Shown in pieces: positions 45,330 through 53,900 of a DNA stretch of 64,000 bases. The notes beneath the pieces were generated by a model. It did not search any database. It saw only the letters and a program-made list of their open reading frames with translations, and had not been told where the DNA came from. The translations under genes and the position numbers were made by a program. Within the stretch, counting starts at the first letter, position 1. Every line of letters begins with the position of its first letter. Source of the stretch: RPQJ01 sp963744735 (GTDB taxonomy: Bacteria; Pseudomonadota; Gammaproteobacteria; Steroidobacterales; Steroidobacteraceae); assembly GCA_963744735.1 (NCBI GenBank), contig CAVUVH010000019.1, positions 1-64,000 of the forward strand, given 5' to 3'.

Positions 45330-46111
45330 ATGACCGGACCCATCCTGACCGAGCGGCGTGGCGCCGTGCTCGAGGTCACCATCGACCGCCCCAAGGCCAA
45401 CGCCATCGATGCCGAGACCAGTCGCATCATGGGACAGGTGTTCGCGGAATTCCGCGACGACCCGCAACTGCGCGTCGCGATACTCACGGCGGCCGGAGAA
45501 CGCTTCTTCTGCCCGGGCTGGGACCTGAAGGCCGCAGCCGCTGGCGAGCCGCCGGATGCGGATTACGGGGTCGGCGGCTTCGGCGGCTGCAGCAACTGCC
45601 GGGGCTGAACAAGCCCGTGATCTGCGCCATCAACGGACTCGCTTTCGGCGGCGGCTTCGAGATCGCGCTGGCCTGCGACCTGCTCATCGCCGCCGACCAC
45701 GCCACGTTTGCGCTGCCCGAAATCAACTCTGGCACGGTGGCCGACGCCGCATCGATCAAGCTGCCGCGCCGCATCCCGTATCACGTGGCGATGGAATTGC
45801 TGCTGACGGGACGCCGGATCGACGTGCACGAAGCGAAGCACTGGGGGCTCGTCAATGAAATCGTGCCGGCCGACCGTCTGCTGGCCCGCGCCCGCGAACT
45901 GGCGCAGCAGCTCGCCGACGGGCCGCCCCTGGTGTTCGCAGCGATCAAGGAGATCACCCGCGAGACAGCGCATCTGCCGATCCAGGAGGCGTTCGAGCTG
46001 GTGACCAGGCGTCGCCTGCCGACGGTCGACACGCTTTACGGCGGCGAGGACCAGAAGGAAGGCGCCCGCGCGTTCGCTGAGAAGCGAGCGCCCGTCTGGC
46101 GCGGCCGCTGA
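45330..46111 (+). CDS. caiD: Crotonobetainyl-CoA hydratase (CaiD-like), one frameshift
   Basis: The N-terminus follows E. coli CaiD closely: VTIDRPKANAIDAETSRIMG, FAEFRDDPQLRVAILTAAGE, PGWDLKAAAAGEPPDADYG. After GGFGG one base is missing near 45585-45590; restoring it gives LQQLPGLNKPVICAINGLAF. The oxyanion-hole and catalytic region GGGFEIALACDLLIAAD and the C-terminal EKRAPVWRGR also match CaiD. It hydrates crotonobetainyl-CoA to L-carnitinyl-CoA. This is the strongest single marker that the locus concerns carnitine. The gene sits 31 bp after the synthetase. Confidence 0.9.
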
Positions 46112-46124
46112 CTCGCGCGCACCG

Positions 46125-46901
46125 TCAGTCGAGCCAGTTAGAGAGGCCTTCGGTGTGCCCGTCGACGCCGATCGCCTGACCGGAAATCCTCGCACCCGCG
46201 GGTGACGCCAGGAAAAAAGCCATCTCGGCCACGTCCTCTGCCTCGACGAAGGTGCGCATCGAGGTTTGCCGCAAATAGAGGTCGCGAATTTCCTGTGGCT
46301 GCATCCCGCGACTCTTCGCGTCCCGCTCGATCACGCCGTCGATACGTGGGCCGCTGACGCTGCCGGGACAGATCGCGTTGACGCGGATACGCTCGGCCCC
46401 GAGTTCCATCGCCAGCGTCTTTGCGAAGCCGATGATGGCCCACTTGCAGGCTGCGTACGGCGATCGCAGTGGAAAGCCGAAAAATGCCGCGGTAGAGGCG
46501 ATGCAGATGATCGAGCCGCCGCCCGCGTTGCGCAGCAGGGGCACGGCGCGGCGAGCGCAATAGAACTGGCCGTTGAGATCGACGGCGATCGTGCGCTCCC
46601 ATGCTCCGGGCTCGATGTCCTCGACGCGACCCGTCGGGCCGGCGATGCCTGCGTTGTTGACGAGCACGTCGAGCCGGCCATGCAGCGCCTGCAGTTCGTC
46701 GAAGGCGCGGTTGACCTGTGCGACGTCGCTCACGTCGCAGACGCTGCCACTCGTGCCCGGGTGCTCGGCGACGAATTGCTCGACCGCGTGCGGATCGACG
46801 TCCGCGACGTGCACCGTGCCGCCGGCCTGCAGAAACCTTCGTGCCATGACGCGGCCGATTCCCGTCGCGCCGCCCGAGATGAAGGTGACGTTCGAACCCA
46901 T
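46125..46901 (-). CDS. Short-chain dehydrogenase/reductase
   Basis: The 258-residue classical SDR has NAD(P)-binding GGATGIGR, Asp after the second strand (HVADVDPH) suggesting NAD preference, NNAG, catalytic Ser in CIASTAAFF and YAACK. The end (SGQAIGVDGHTEGLSNWLD) is normal for the family. It is convergent with the hydratase gene. It could oxidise a hydroxy-betaine such as D-carnitine, but sequence alone does not set the substrate. Confidence 0.85.
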   Translation of the reverse strand: MGSNVTFISGGATGIGRVMARRFLQAGGTVHVADVDPHAVEQFVAEHPGTSGSVCDVSDVAQVNRAFDELQALHGRLDVLVNNAGIAGPTGRVEDIEPGAWERTIAVDLNGQFYCARRAVPLLRNAGGGSIICIASTAAFFGFPLRSPYAACKWAIIGFAKTLAMELGAERIRVNAICPGSVSGPRIDGVIERDAKSRGMQPQEIRDLYLRQTSMRTFVEAEDVAEMAFFLASPAGARISGQAIGVDGHTEGLSNWLD

Positions 46902-47002
46902 TGCTGCAGTGTCTCACCGTGGCCAAAGCAGCTGCAATCCGACGCCAGAAGCCGGCCTATGCGATGTGGTAAGCTTTCCACCCATCGGAGGGTTGGCACC
47001 GG

Positions 47003-48601
47003 ATGCATACGACAATGAATTCCATCGGAAGAATCACGTTGTGCAAGTTCCTGCTTGCACTGCAAGCGCTCACCTTCGTCGCGCCGGGTTTTGCCGTCGA
47101 GCCGGTGGGTACCTATGAAAAGCGTGACAGCGACTGGCGCAATGGGGCGATCGTCTACCAGGTGCTGGTGGACAGGTACGTTCCCTCGGCCGATATCGAG
47201 GCCAAGCGCAAGCTCTATCCAGCTCCCAAGGTCCTGCACCCGTGGTCCGAAACCGCAAAGCCGGGTGTTTACCTTCCGGATGCAAAGCTCAACAGCCAGG
47301 AGCTCGACTTCTGGGGCGGAGACTTGCGCAGTCTCGTCACGCGCCTCGACCATATCCAGGGCCTCGGCGCAGATGTCGTGTACCTCAATCCCATCCACCT
47401 GGCCTATACCAACCACAAGTACGATGCTTTCGACTTCAAGGAAATCTCGCCGGAGTACGGGACCCAGGAAGATTTCAAGCAGCTTGCCGCGGACATTCAC
47501 CAGCGCGGCATGAAACTGGTCCTGGACGGTGTGTTCAACCACATGGGGCGCAATTCGCCGAAATTCCAGGATGCGTTCAATAATCCTGCGAGTCCCTGGC
47601 GTGACTGGTTCGCGATCGGGTCGCAGTACACGGGTGGCGCGCGCGTGTGGACCGGCTATCAGAATCTGCCGGAACTCAATCTGGAAAATCCTGCGGTGCG
47701 CTCCCACCTCTACGAAGCCACGGATTCCGTGGTTCGGACCTACCTGCGGGAAGGCGCAGACGGTTGGCGGCTGGACACGGCCTATGAGCTGGGGCTGGAC
47801 TACCTCGGTGCACTGACCGCGGCGGCACACGAGGAGAAGCCGGGCTCGCTCGTGGTGGGGGAAATCGTGAATTACCCGGCCGAATGGCTGCAGTCCATGG
47901 ACGCTGTCATGAATTTCACCCTGCGGCAGATTGTGCTCGGGGTGGCCGACGGCGAACTATCCGGATCCATGGGGGCGCGCCTGGTCGATCGCCTGGTGCG
48001 GGATGCAGGCATCGAGGCCATGCTGAAATCGTGGGTCGTCATCGACAACCACGACATTCCTCGCATCGCCACCCAGGTTCCTGACCTCGCCAGGCGCCGG
48101 TTGGTGCAGACCCTGCAGTTCACCTTGCCGGGCGCGCCGAACATTTATTATGGCGCCGAAGTCGGCATGACGGGCGGCGCGGACCCGGCGAATCGCGGCC
48201 CCATGCGCTGGGACCTGGTGAAGGACGACAACCCGGAACTCGCCTGGACCCGGCAACTCGTCGCCATGCGCAAGGCGAATCGAGCGTTGCGTGTGGGTGA
48301 TTATCGATTGATCGAGTCCGAGCACCTGTTTGCGTTTGAACGGCACACCGACCGGGCCCTGGAGACCATCGTTGTGGTTGCCAATCCGTCGGACCGTGAA
48401 ATCACGGAGCAGCTGATGATTGCGAACCCCGGCTTGATGGCTGACACGCCCATGGTCGACGCATTGAATCGATCGAGCGAGCCGGTCGGCATCGGCAGCT
48501 CCGGCTTCTTGAAGGTGGTGGTCCCGCCCATGACTGCACTGGTGCTGAAGCCGAAGGAACGCGACCTGGGTGGTTACAGCAGGTACAAGCGCGTCAGGTA
48601 G
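47003..48601 (+). CDS. Secreted GH13 alpha-amylase-family enzyme
   Basis: The 532-residue protein has a signal peptide (MNSIGRITLCKFLLALQALT, from the second ATG at 47015, cut near GFA). The catalytic residues are nucleophile D258 (GWRLDTAYELG), acid/base E287 (VVGEIVNYP) and D348 (VIDNHDIPR), with GVFNHMGRNS as the conserved region I. It resembles cyclomaltodextrinase/neopullulanase-type GH13 subfamilies. It would hydrolyse maltodextrins in the periplasm or outside. Confidence 0.88.
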   Translation: MHTTMNSIGRITLCKFLLALQALTFVAPGFAVEPVGTYEKRDSDWRNGAIVYQVLVDRYVPSADIEAKRKLYPAPKVLHPWSETAKPGVYLPDAKLNSQELDFWGGDLRSLVTRLDHIQGLGADVVYLNPIHLAYTNHKYDAFDFKEISPEYGTQEDFKQLAADIHQRGMKLVLDGVFNHMGRNSPKFQDAFNNPASPWRDWFAIGSQYTGGARVWTGYQNLPELNLENPAVRSHLYEATDSVVRTYLREGADGWRLDTAYELGLDYLGALTAAAHEEKPGSLVVGEIVNYPAEWLQSMDAVMNFTLRQIVLGVADGELSGSMGARLVDRLVRDAGIEAMLKSWVVIDNHDIPRIATQVPDLARRRLVQTLQFTLPGAPNIYYGAEVGMTGGADPANRGPMRWDLVKDDNPELAWTRQLVAMRKANRALRVGDYRLIESEHLFAFERHTDRALETIVVVANPSDREITEQLMIANPGLMADTPMVDALNRSSEPVGIGSSGFLKVVVPPMTALVLKPKERDLGGYSRYKRVR

Positions 48602-48780
48602 TCGGTAATGCCAGGTGCGTCGCTAGTCACGGCTCGGATATCAAGAAGTAGCAACTGCACGACGCTCCATCAAACGGGCCGCCGTCACCCGCGGCGGCCA
48701 TCTGGCTTTTCGGTCAGGCGGCCCGTGCACGTGATGGGCCTCTGGGCCAATAATCTATACGCGTAGGAACAGAGCAGGGC

Positions 48781-49050
48781 TTGTGAACGGAGGGAGGGAC
48801 CCTCATCTACAAATGGTGTGACGAATGGAGCGAGCGCTCCGGCCAACCGACCCGTGAGGGCGCGGTGGTTCCCCCGGCAACCGGGGCACACGGCCGCAAG
48901 GCAAACCAGTCACCCAGCGGGGTGACGCAACGGGCAACACGATCGGAGCATGCCCAGCTCCACCAACGGATGTTGATGACGGTCGCCGAGGACGGTGGCC
49001 CCTGAAACCGCGCGTGACGCGGCACTGGATGAGTCACGTGACGCGCATGG
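48781..49050 (+). ncRNA. Structured RNA candidate, HEARO/omega-RNA-like
   Basis: No protein fits this stretch, but it folds on paper into consecutive hairpins: GGAGC/GCTCC (48827-48840), CCC-GTGA-GGG (48851-48860), CCCCG/CGGGG with GCAAC loop (48872-48886), GCC-GCAA-GGC (48893-48902), GTCACCC/GGGTGAC (48909-48926), GGAGC/GCTCC (48945-48961) whose loop TGCCC can pair with GGGCA at 48932-48936 (pseudoknot), a 7-bp stem at 48981-49000 and CCGCG/CGCGG (49008-49022). Several GNRA-type loops plus a pseudoknot are typical of large structured RNAs; wording such as GCGGTGGTTCCCCC and GGGCAACAC recalls HEARO (IscB omega RNA). No IscB gene follows. Structure is fairly sure, the class is not. Confidence 0.5.
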
Positions 49051-49063
49051 ACGTGAGGTGAAA

Positions 49064-49609
49064 ATGCCTAAAACCAAAGACGACCTGGGCCTTGTGCTAC
49101 GGGCGGCGCAATTTGCCGCGCAGAAACACAAAGACCAGCGACGGAAGGATGTGAAGGCGACCCCTTACATCAATCACCCGATCAATCTGGCCGAAGTGCT
49201 GCACACGGATGGGGGCGTGCATGATCCGATCGTCATCGCCGCCGCACTGCTGCACGATACGATCGAGGACACCGAGACGACCTACGACGAGTTGCGGGGC
49301 GTCTTCGGTACGTCCGTGGCGGACGTCGTGATCGAAGTGACCGACGTCAAGTTCCTGGCGGATGAATCGCGCAAGCGGCTGCAAGTGGCAAAGGCCGGGC
49401 GTGCCAGTGAACGGGCACGGCAGGTGAAGCTGGCCGACAAGATCTGCAATCTGCGCGACATCCTCGCGAGTCCGCCGGCCGGATGGTCCCTGGCTCGGCA
49501 GCAGAAATACTTCGACTGGGCGAAGGAAGTCGTGGACCAGGCACGCGGGGTCAACCCGAAGCTCGAGCGGATGTTCGATCGGCTGTATCGACAGAGGCCG
49601 GTGGGATAG
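49064..49609 (+). CDS. Small HD-domain hydrolase (SpoT/MESH1-like)
   Basis: The 181-residue protein starts at ATG 49064 after GAGGTG. The HD motifs of ppGpp hydrolases are in order: YINHPINLAEVL, AALLHDTIEDTETTYDEL and KLADKICNLRDI. No synthetase or TGS domain is present, so it is a stand-alone small alarmone hydrolase (SAH/MESH1-like), which removes the pyrophosphate of (p)ppGpp or the 2'-phosphate of NADPH. It begins 14 bp after the structured RNA segment. A fragment of repeat A (49611-49642) follows directly after the stop. Confidence 0.85.
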   Translation: MPKTKDDLGLVLRAAQFAAQKHKDQRRKDVKATPYINHPINLAEVLHTDGGVHDPIVIAAALLHDTIEDTETTYDELRGVFGTSVADVVIEVTDVKFLADESRKRLQVAKAGRASERARQVKLADKICNLRDILASPPAGWSLARQQKYFDWAKEVVDQARGVNPKLERMFDRLYRQRPVG

Positions 49610-49610
49610 A

Positions 49611-49642
49611 CGCGCTGGTCGATTTTCGACGACGGGTTACAG
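49611..49642. repeat. Right-arm fragment of repeat A
   Basis: GCGCTGGTCGATTTTCGACG followed by ACGGGTTACAG resembles the right arm GCTGGTCAATCCTCGACGCC plus GGTTGACAG. No other part is present. Confidence 0.5.
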
Positions 49643-49682
49643 CCGACCGATAGAATGCCGGAAGCCACGTGGGAGTCGTGTC

Positions 49683-52316
49683 ATGCGCACCCTGACTGTC
49701 ATCGTCCTGGCCGTGCTCTGGGCCGGTACGAGCCTCGGCTCCGTTCCCGAATCCGCCGCCCGTCCGGGACGGCTGCCCACGGGCATCGTTCCTGTGCACT
49801 ACGAAATCCTCGTCGAGCCGGACGCCGCGGCCCTGACGACGCGAGGGACGGTATCGATCGACGTGGCCGTCGCACGCGCCTCCGACACGGTCGTTCTCAA
49901 TGCCCTGGAACTCGAGATTCACCATGCGCTGGCCGACGGGGGCAACCCGGCGACCGTGCAACTCGATGAGTCTGCACAGACGGCCACGTTACGGTTTGCG
50001 CAGTCGCTTGCCGCGGGGCCGCATCGCCTGCGCCTCGAGTACACCGGAAAGATCGGGCAGACCGCATCGGGTCTGTTTGCGGTCGACTACCCGGCCGAGG
50101 GCGGTGAGCGGCGGATGCTGACGACGCAGTTCGAAGTCGCGGATGCGCGGCGCTTCGTACCGATGTGGGACGAGCCGTCGGCCAAGGCCACGTTCGCGCT
50201 CGAAGTCGTGATCCCGCAAGGACAATCCGCGTACTCGAACATGCCGGTCGCATCGTCCGCGGAAGCGAACGGCAAGCAGGTCGTTCGGTTCGCGACCTCG
50301 CCCAGGATGTCCTCGTACCTGCTGCACCTCACGGTCGGCGATCTCGAGCGCATCTCACGCAAGGCGGCGGGCGTCGAGATCGGTATCGTCACGCGCAAGG
50401 GCGCCGCGGAGCAGGGACGCGTTGCCCTCGATGCCGCCGTCGAGATCCTGCCCTGGTACAACGACTACTTCGGCACGTCCTACCCGCTCCCCAAGCTCGA
50501 CATGATCGCCGTGCCCGGCACCAGCCAGTTCTTCGGCGCGATGGAGAACTGGGGCGCCATCATGTACTTCGAACAGGCGCTGCTGATGGACCCGCAGATC
50601 TCGTCGGAGTCCGACCGGCTCAACATCTACGACGCCGTGGCCCACGAAATGGCGCACCAGTGGTTCGGCAACCTGGTCACGATGGAATGGTGGGACGACC
50701 TCTGGCTGAACGAGGGCTACGCCACCTGGATGGCGGAGAAGGCCGCATCGACGCTGCGATCGCAATGGAACGTGCCGCTGCTCACGGTGAAATGGCCGCG
50801 CGAATTTGCGCTGCAGTCCGACGCGAGCGACGCGACGCATCCGATCGTCCAGCGCGTAGCGACCGTGGATGCGGCCTCCCAGGCCTTCGATGCGATCGCC
50901 TACAACAAGGGCAGCGCCGTCATCCGCATGCTCGAAGCGAGCCTGGGCGAGACAGGCTTTCGCGACGGGATCCGCCGCTACGTGCGCCGATACGCCTACG
51001 ACAACACAGTCACCGACCAGCTCTGGTCGGAACTGGCCTCGGCCACGAACCGGCCGGTGATCGACATCGCGCGTGACTTCACGCTGCAGCCGGGCGTCCC
51101 GCTGGTGAAGGCCGTGGCGGGACGCTGCGAGTCCGGTCGCACCCGCGTGACGCTGACGCAGGGCCGATTCGAAACAGGCACGCCTTCGCCGGTCGCCCTG
51201 ACGTGGCGTATCCCGGTGGTGTTGCAGGCCATCGATTCGAGGGCGACCGCGTCGACACTGCTCGGCAAGGATGGCGCGCCGGTTTCGGTCGAGGTCGGCG
51301 GCTGCGGGCCGGTCGTCGTGAATGCCGGGCAGACAGGATATTTCCGCACGCAATATGCGGACGCTGACCTTATCCGGATTCGCCAGAGCCTTGGCGAGAT
51401 CGCCGAGGTGGATCGGCTCGGCCTGCTGAACGACATCGCCGCACTCTCCAAGGCTGGCCGGATCCCGCCGACGAGCTACCTCGACCTTGCCGCCGTGGTC
51501 CCCGTCGACAGTCACCCCGTAATCCTGTTACAGCTCACGGACGAATTCGCCGTGATCGATCGGCTCCTGACGGGGTCCGCGGAGCAGGCCGCCTGGCGCT
51601 CGTATGCGCGTGATCGGCTGCGCCCGGTCTTCGACCGGGTAGGTTGGTCGCCCGGCGAGGGCGAGATCCAGGCCGTCGCACTGCTGCGCGAGTCGCTCAT
51701 CGAGACGCTCGGACGCCTCGAGGATCCCATCGTCGTAGCAGGCGCACGCGAGCGCTTTGCACGTGCGCCGACCGATCCGGCCGCGATGCCAGCTTCGATT
51801 CACGATGCCGTACTCGCGGTCGTCGCAAAGCACGCGGATCCCGCGACCTGGGACGAAATCCGGTCTCGCGCAAAGTCAGCGCAGGATCCTGCGGAGAGGC
51901 AGTTGCTGTTCGCGGCGCTCGGGAAGCCGCTGGACAAGGCACTCGCCGCCCGCGCGCTGGACACGGCCCTGGCTCCGGAGACGCCGAGGGTCGCTGCAAC
52001 CCGGATCATCGGCAACGTCGCCGTGGATCATCCAGAGCAGACCTTCGACTTTGCCGTGCAACATGAGCGAGCAGTACTCGAGTACGTGGACGGGTCGTCC
52101 AGGTCGGAGTACATCCCGCGCCTCGCCGCCACGTCCTTCGACCGGGCGCTGGCTGACAAGGTCCAGGCCTACACTGAACGCGCTGTCCCGGCCGATGCCC
52201 GGGACGCACCGAGGCGGACGATCGCCTATATCCGGCTGCAGGCCGCCATGAAGGATCGGCAGGTGCCCGTGCTGGAAGCGTGGCTGCGCGAGCCGTCGCA
52301 CTCGCATACGCGCTGA
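49683..52316 (+). CDS. M1-family zinc aminopeptidase, secreted
   Basis: The 877-residue protein has a signal peptide (MRTLTVIVLAVLWAGTSLGS). The M1 signature is complete: exopeptidase motif GAMEN (285-289), zinc site H321-E322-x-x-H325 with E344 (NEGYATW). The C-terminal half is the ERAP1-like helical domain (EIAEVDRLGLLNDIAALSKA and onward). These enzymes take single residues off the N-terminus of peptides. A periplasmic location fits with the other exported peptidases of the window. The last 130 residues are helical and complete. Confidence 0.92.
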   Translation: MRTLTVIVLAVLWAGTSLGSVPESAARPGRLPTGIVPVHYEILVEPDAAALTTRGTVSIDVAVARASDTVVLNALELEIHHALADGGNPATVQLDESAQTATLRFAQSLAAGPHRLRLEYTGKIGQTASGLFAVDYPAEGGERRMLTTQFEVADARRFVPMWDEPSAKATFALEVVIPQGQSAYSNMPVASSAEANGKQVVRFATSPRMSSYLLHLTVGDLERISRKAAGVEIGIVTRKGAAEQGRVALDAAVEILPWYNDYFGTSYPLPKLDMIAVPGTSQFFGAMENWGAIMYFEQALLMDPQISSESDRLNIYDAVAHEMAHQWFGNLVTMEWWDDLWLNEGYATWMAEKAASTLRSQWNVPLLTVKWPREFALQSDASDATHPIVQRVATVDAASQAFDAIAYNKGSAVIRMLEASLGETGFRDGIRRYVRRYAYDNTVTDQLWSELASATNRPVIDIARDFTLQPGVPLVKAVAGRCESGRTRVTLTQGRFETGTPSPVALTWRIPVVLQAIDSRATASTLLGKDGAPVSVEVGGCGPVVVNAGQTGYFRTQYADADLIRIRQSLGEIAEVDRLGLLNDIAALSKAGRIPPTSYLDLAAVVPVDSHPVILLQLTDEFAVIDRLLTGSAEQAAWRSYARDRLRPVFDRVGWSPGEGEIQAVALLRESLIETLGRLEDPIVVAGARERFARAPTDPAAMPASIHDAVLAVVAKHADPATWDEIRSRAKSAQDPAERQLLFAALGKPLDKALAARALDTALAPETPRVAATRIIGNVAVDHPEQTFDFAVQHERAVLEYVDGSSRSEYIPRLAATSFDRALADKVQAYTERAVPADARDAPRRTIAYIRLQAAMKDRQVPVLEAWLREPSHSHTR

Positions 52317-52408
52317 CGGCCGCGCCTGCGCTGATGCTGGCGAGCACTTCGCGCGGTCCGATAGCGTGATCTTGCTATAGTCCCGCGGCTCACGCCGGAC
52401 ACTCTCAC

Positions 52409-53689
52409 ATGCGCACCGCACTGGCCGCGACCTGGACTCTGTTGCTCGGAATGGCGCTGCTGATGCTGGGCGCTGGCCTGCAGGGCACGCTGGTCGGCCT
52501 GCGGGCAAGCCTCGAGGGATTTCCGACCCTGCTGGCGGGCATCATGCTGGCGGCCTACTACCTGGGCTACATGGCCGGGTCGGTGATGACGCCAGGCCTG
52601 GTCAACTCGGTGGGCCACGTCCGCGTCTTTGCTGCACTGACCTCGCTCGCATCGGTGCTGATCCTGCTGCAGGGTATTTTCGTCGCTCCGTTGCCCTGGA
52701 CGCTGGTTCGTATCCTCTCTGGATTCTGCTTTGCGGGCATCTACGTGGTGGCCGAGAGCTGGCTCAACGGCCGCGTGGACAACGAGCATCGGGGCCTGCT
52801 GTTGTCGCTTTACATGCTCGTCTGCTACGCGGGCCTCGGTCTCGGGCAGTTGCTGCTCAACGTGGCAGATCCTCGCAGCACCGTCCTGTTCATCCTGGTA
52901 TCGATCCTGATTTCGATCGCGATGGTGCCGATGGCCCTCACCTCCAGCTCGGCGCCCGCAATCAGCGTGCCGGTGCGGGTCAACTCGCGCGATCTGTTCC
53001 GTCGCTCGCCCCTCGGCGTGGTCGGCGTAGCGGTCGCTGGCGCCGTCTCGGGGTGTCTTTTCACGCTGGGTGCCCTCTACGCGGACGGTGAGGGTTTCAC
53101 CACCCTCGAGGTCTCGCTGTTCATGGCTGTCGCCATTCTTGCGGGCTGCGTGACGCAACTGCCGATCGGTCGCATTTCCGACCGCATGGACCGGCGCAAG
53201 GTGGTCATCGCCGTCTGTCTGCTGGCGGCCTTGGGTGCAATCGGCGCGTGGTGGCTGGCGGAGGTCTCGCGCCTGGTCTTTTTTGCCATGGTTGCGGCGT
53301 ACGGCGGCATGAGCCTGACCCTGTATTCGCTGAGCTCGGCTCACGTCAATGATCACGTGCCGGCCGATGAGAAGCTTGGCGCCAGCAGCACATTGATACT
53401 CGTGAACGGCGCCGGTGCGTTCATTGCCCCGATTGTCGTCGCCGCGATCATGCAGCTGATCGGCAACGACGCGTTCCTGCCGCTGCTGGCCGTCATGCAC
53501 GTGTTGCTTGCCGTCTATGCGCTGTTCCGCATGGGCCGGCGCGCACCTGTTCCGGGCGAGCACAAGACGCCCTTTGTCGGGACGCCCCCGGGTACGAGTT
53601 CCAGCGGCGAGTTGCTGGGCCATGCGTCCGATGGGGTGGAGGCGGCCCCGGGCAGCCCGGCAGTGGGATCCGCCAACCGCGCCTTCTGA
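52409..53689 (+). CDS. MFS transporter, YcaD-like
   Basis: The 426-residue protein has twelve predicted membrane segments, starting TLLLGMALLMLGAGLQGTLV. The MFS loop signature is visible between segments 8 and 9 (GRISDRMDRRKVVIAV). ESWLNGRVDNEHRGLLLSLY is characteristic of the YcaD group of uncharacterised MFS carriers. The final 50 residues are a Pro/Gly/Ser-rich cytoplasmic tail. Substrate unknown. Confidence 0.85.
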   Translation: MRTALAATWTLLLGMALLMLGAGLQGTLVGLRASLEGFPTLLAGIMLAAYYLGYMAGSVMTPGLVNSVGHVRVFAALTSLASVLILLQGIFVAPLPWTLVRILSGFCFAGIYVVAESWLNGRVDNEHRGLLLSLYMLVCYAGLGLGQLLLNVADPRSTVLFILVSILISIAMVPMALTSSSAPAISVPVRVNSRDLFRRSPLGVVGVAVAGAVSGCLFTLGALYADGEGFTTLEVSLFMAVAILAGCVTQLPIGRISDRMDRRKVVIAVCLLAALGAIGAWWLAEVSRLVFFAMVAAYGGMSLTLYSLSSAHVNDHVPADEKLGASSTLILVNGAGAFIAPIVVAAIMQLIGNDAFLPLLAVMHVLLAVYALFRMGRRAPVPGEHKTPFVGTPPGTSSSGELLGHASDGVEAAPGSPAVGSANRAF

Positions 53690-53900
53690 TCCTGATGCGT
53701 CCGAACGGACACACGTTATATTAGATGAGGTCCGTGGTTCGGTCGTGGACTGCCACAAGTCCGTATGTCCCGGGTCGGACGACTGCGGCAACAATGCTTT
53801 GTGAAAGGCGACAGCACCGGGTAATTGCGCCGGGGCGTCCGTTGCCGATGGCGGCCTGCGAACCTCCGAGCGCCCCGGATCAGGGCACGGAGGGCCGCAA

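Noticed and set aside
49001..49035. Cobalamin-riboswitch-like wording (GGCACTGG)
   Set aside because: The other conserved boxes of the riboswitch are absent, and the downstream HD hydrolase has no cobalamin link.
48995..49063. Upstream extension of the HD hydrolase to a start at 48995
   Set aside because: It would run through the predicted 3' hairpins of the structured RNA and lacks family residues; ATG 49064 has a good ribosome site.
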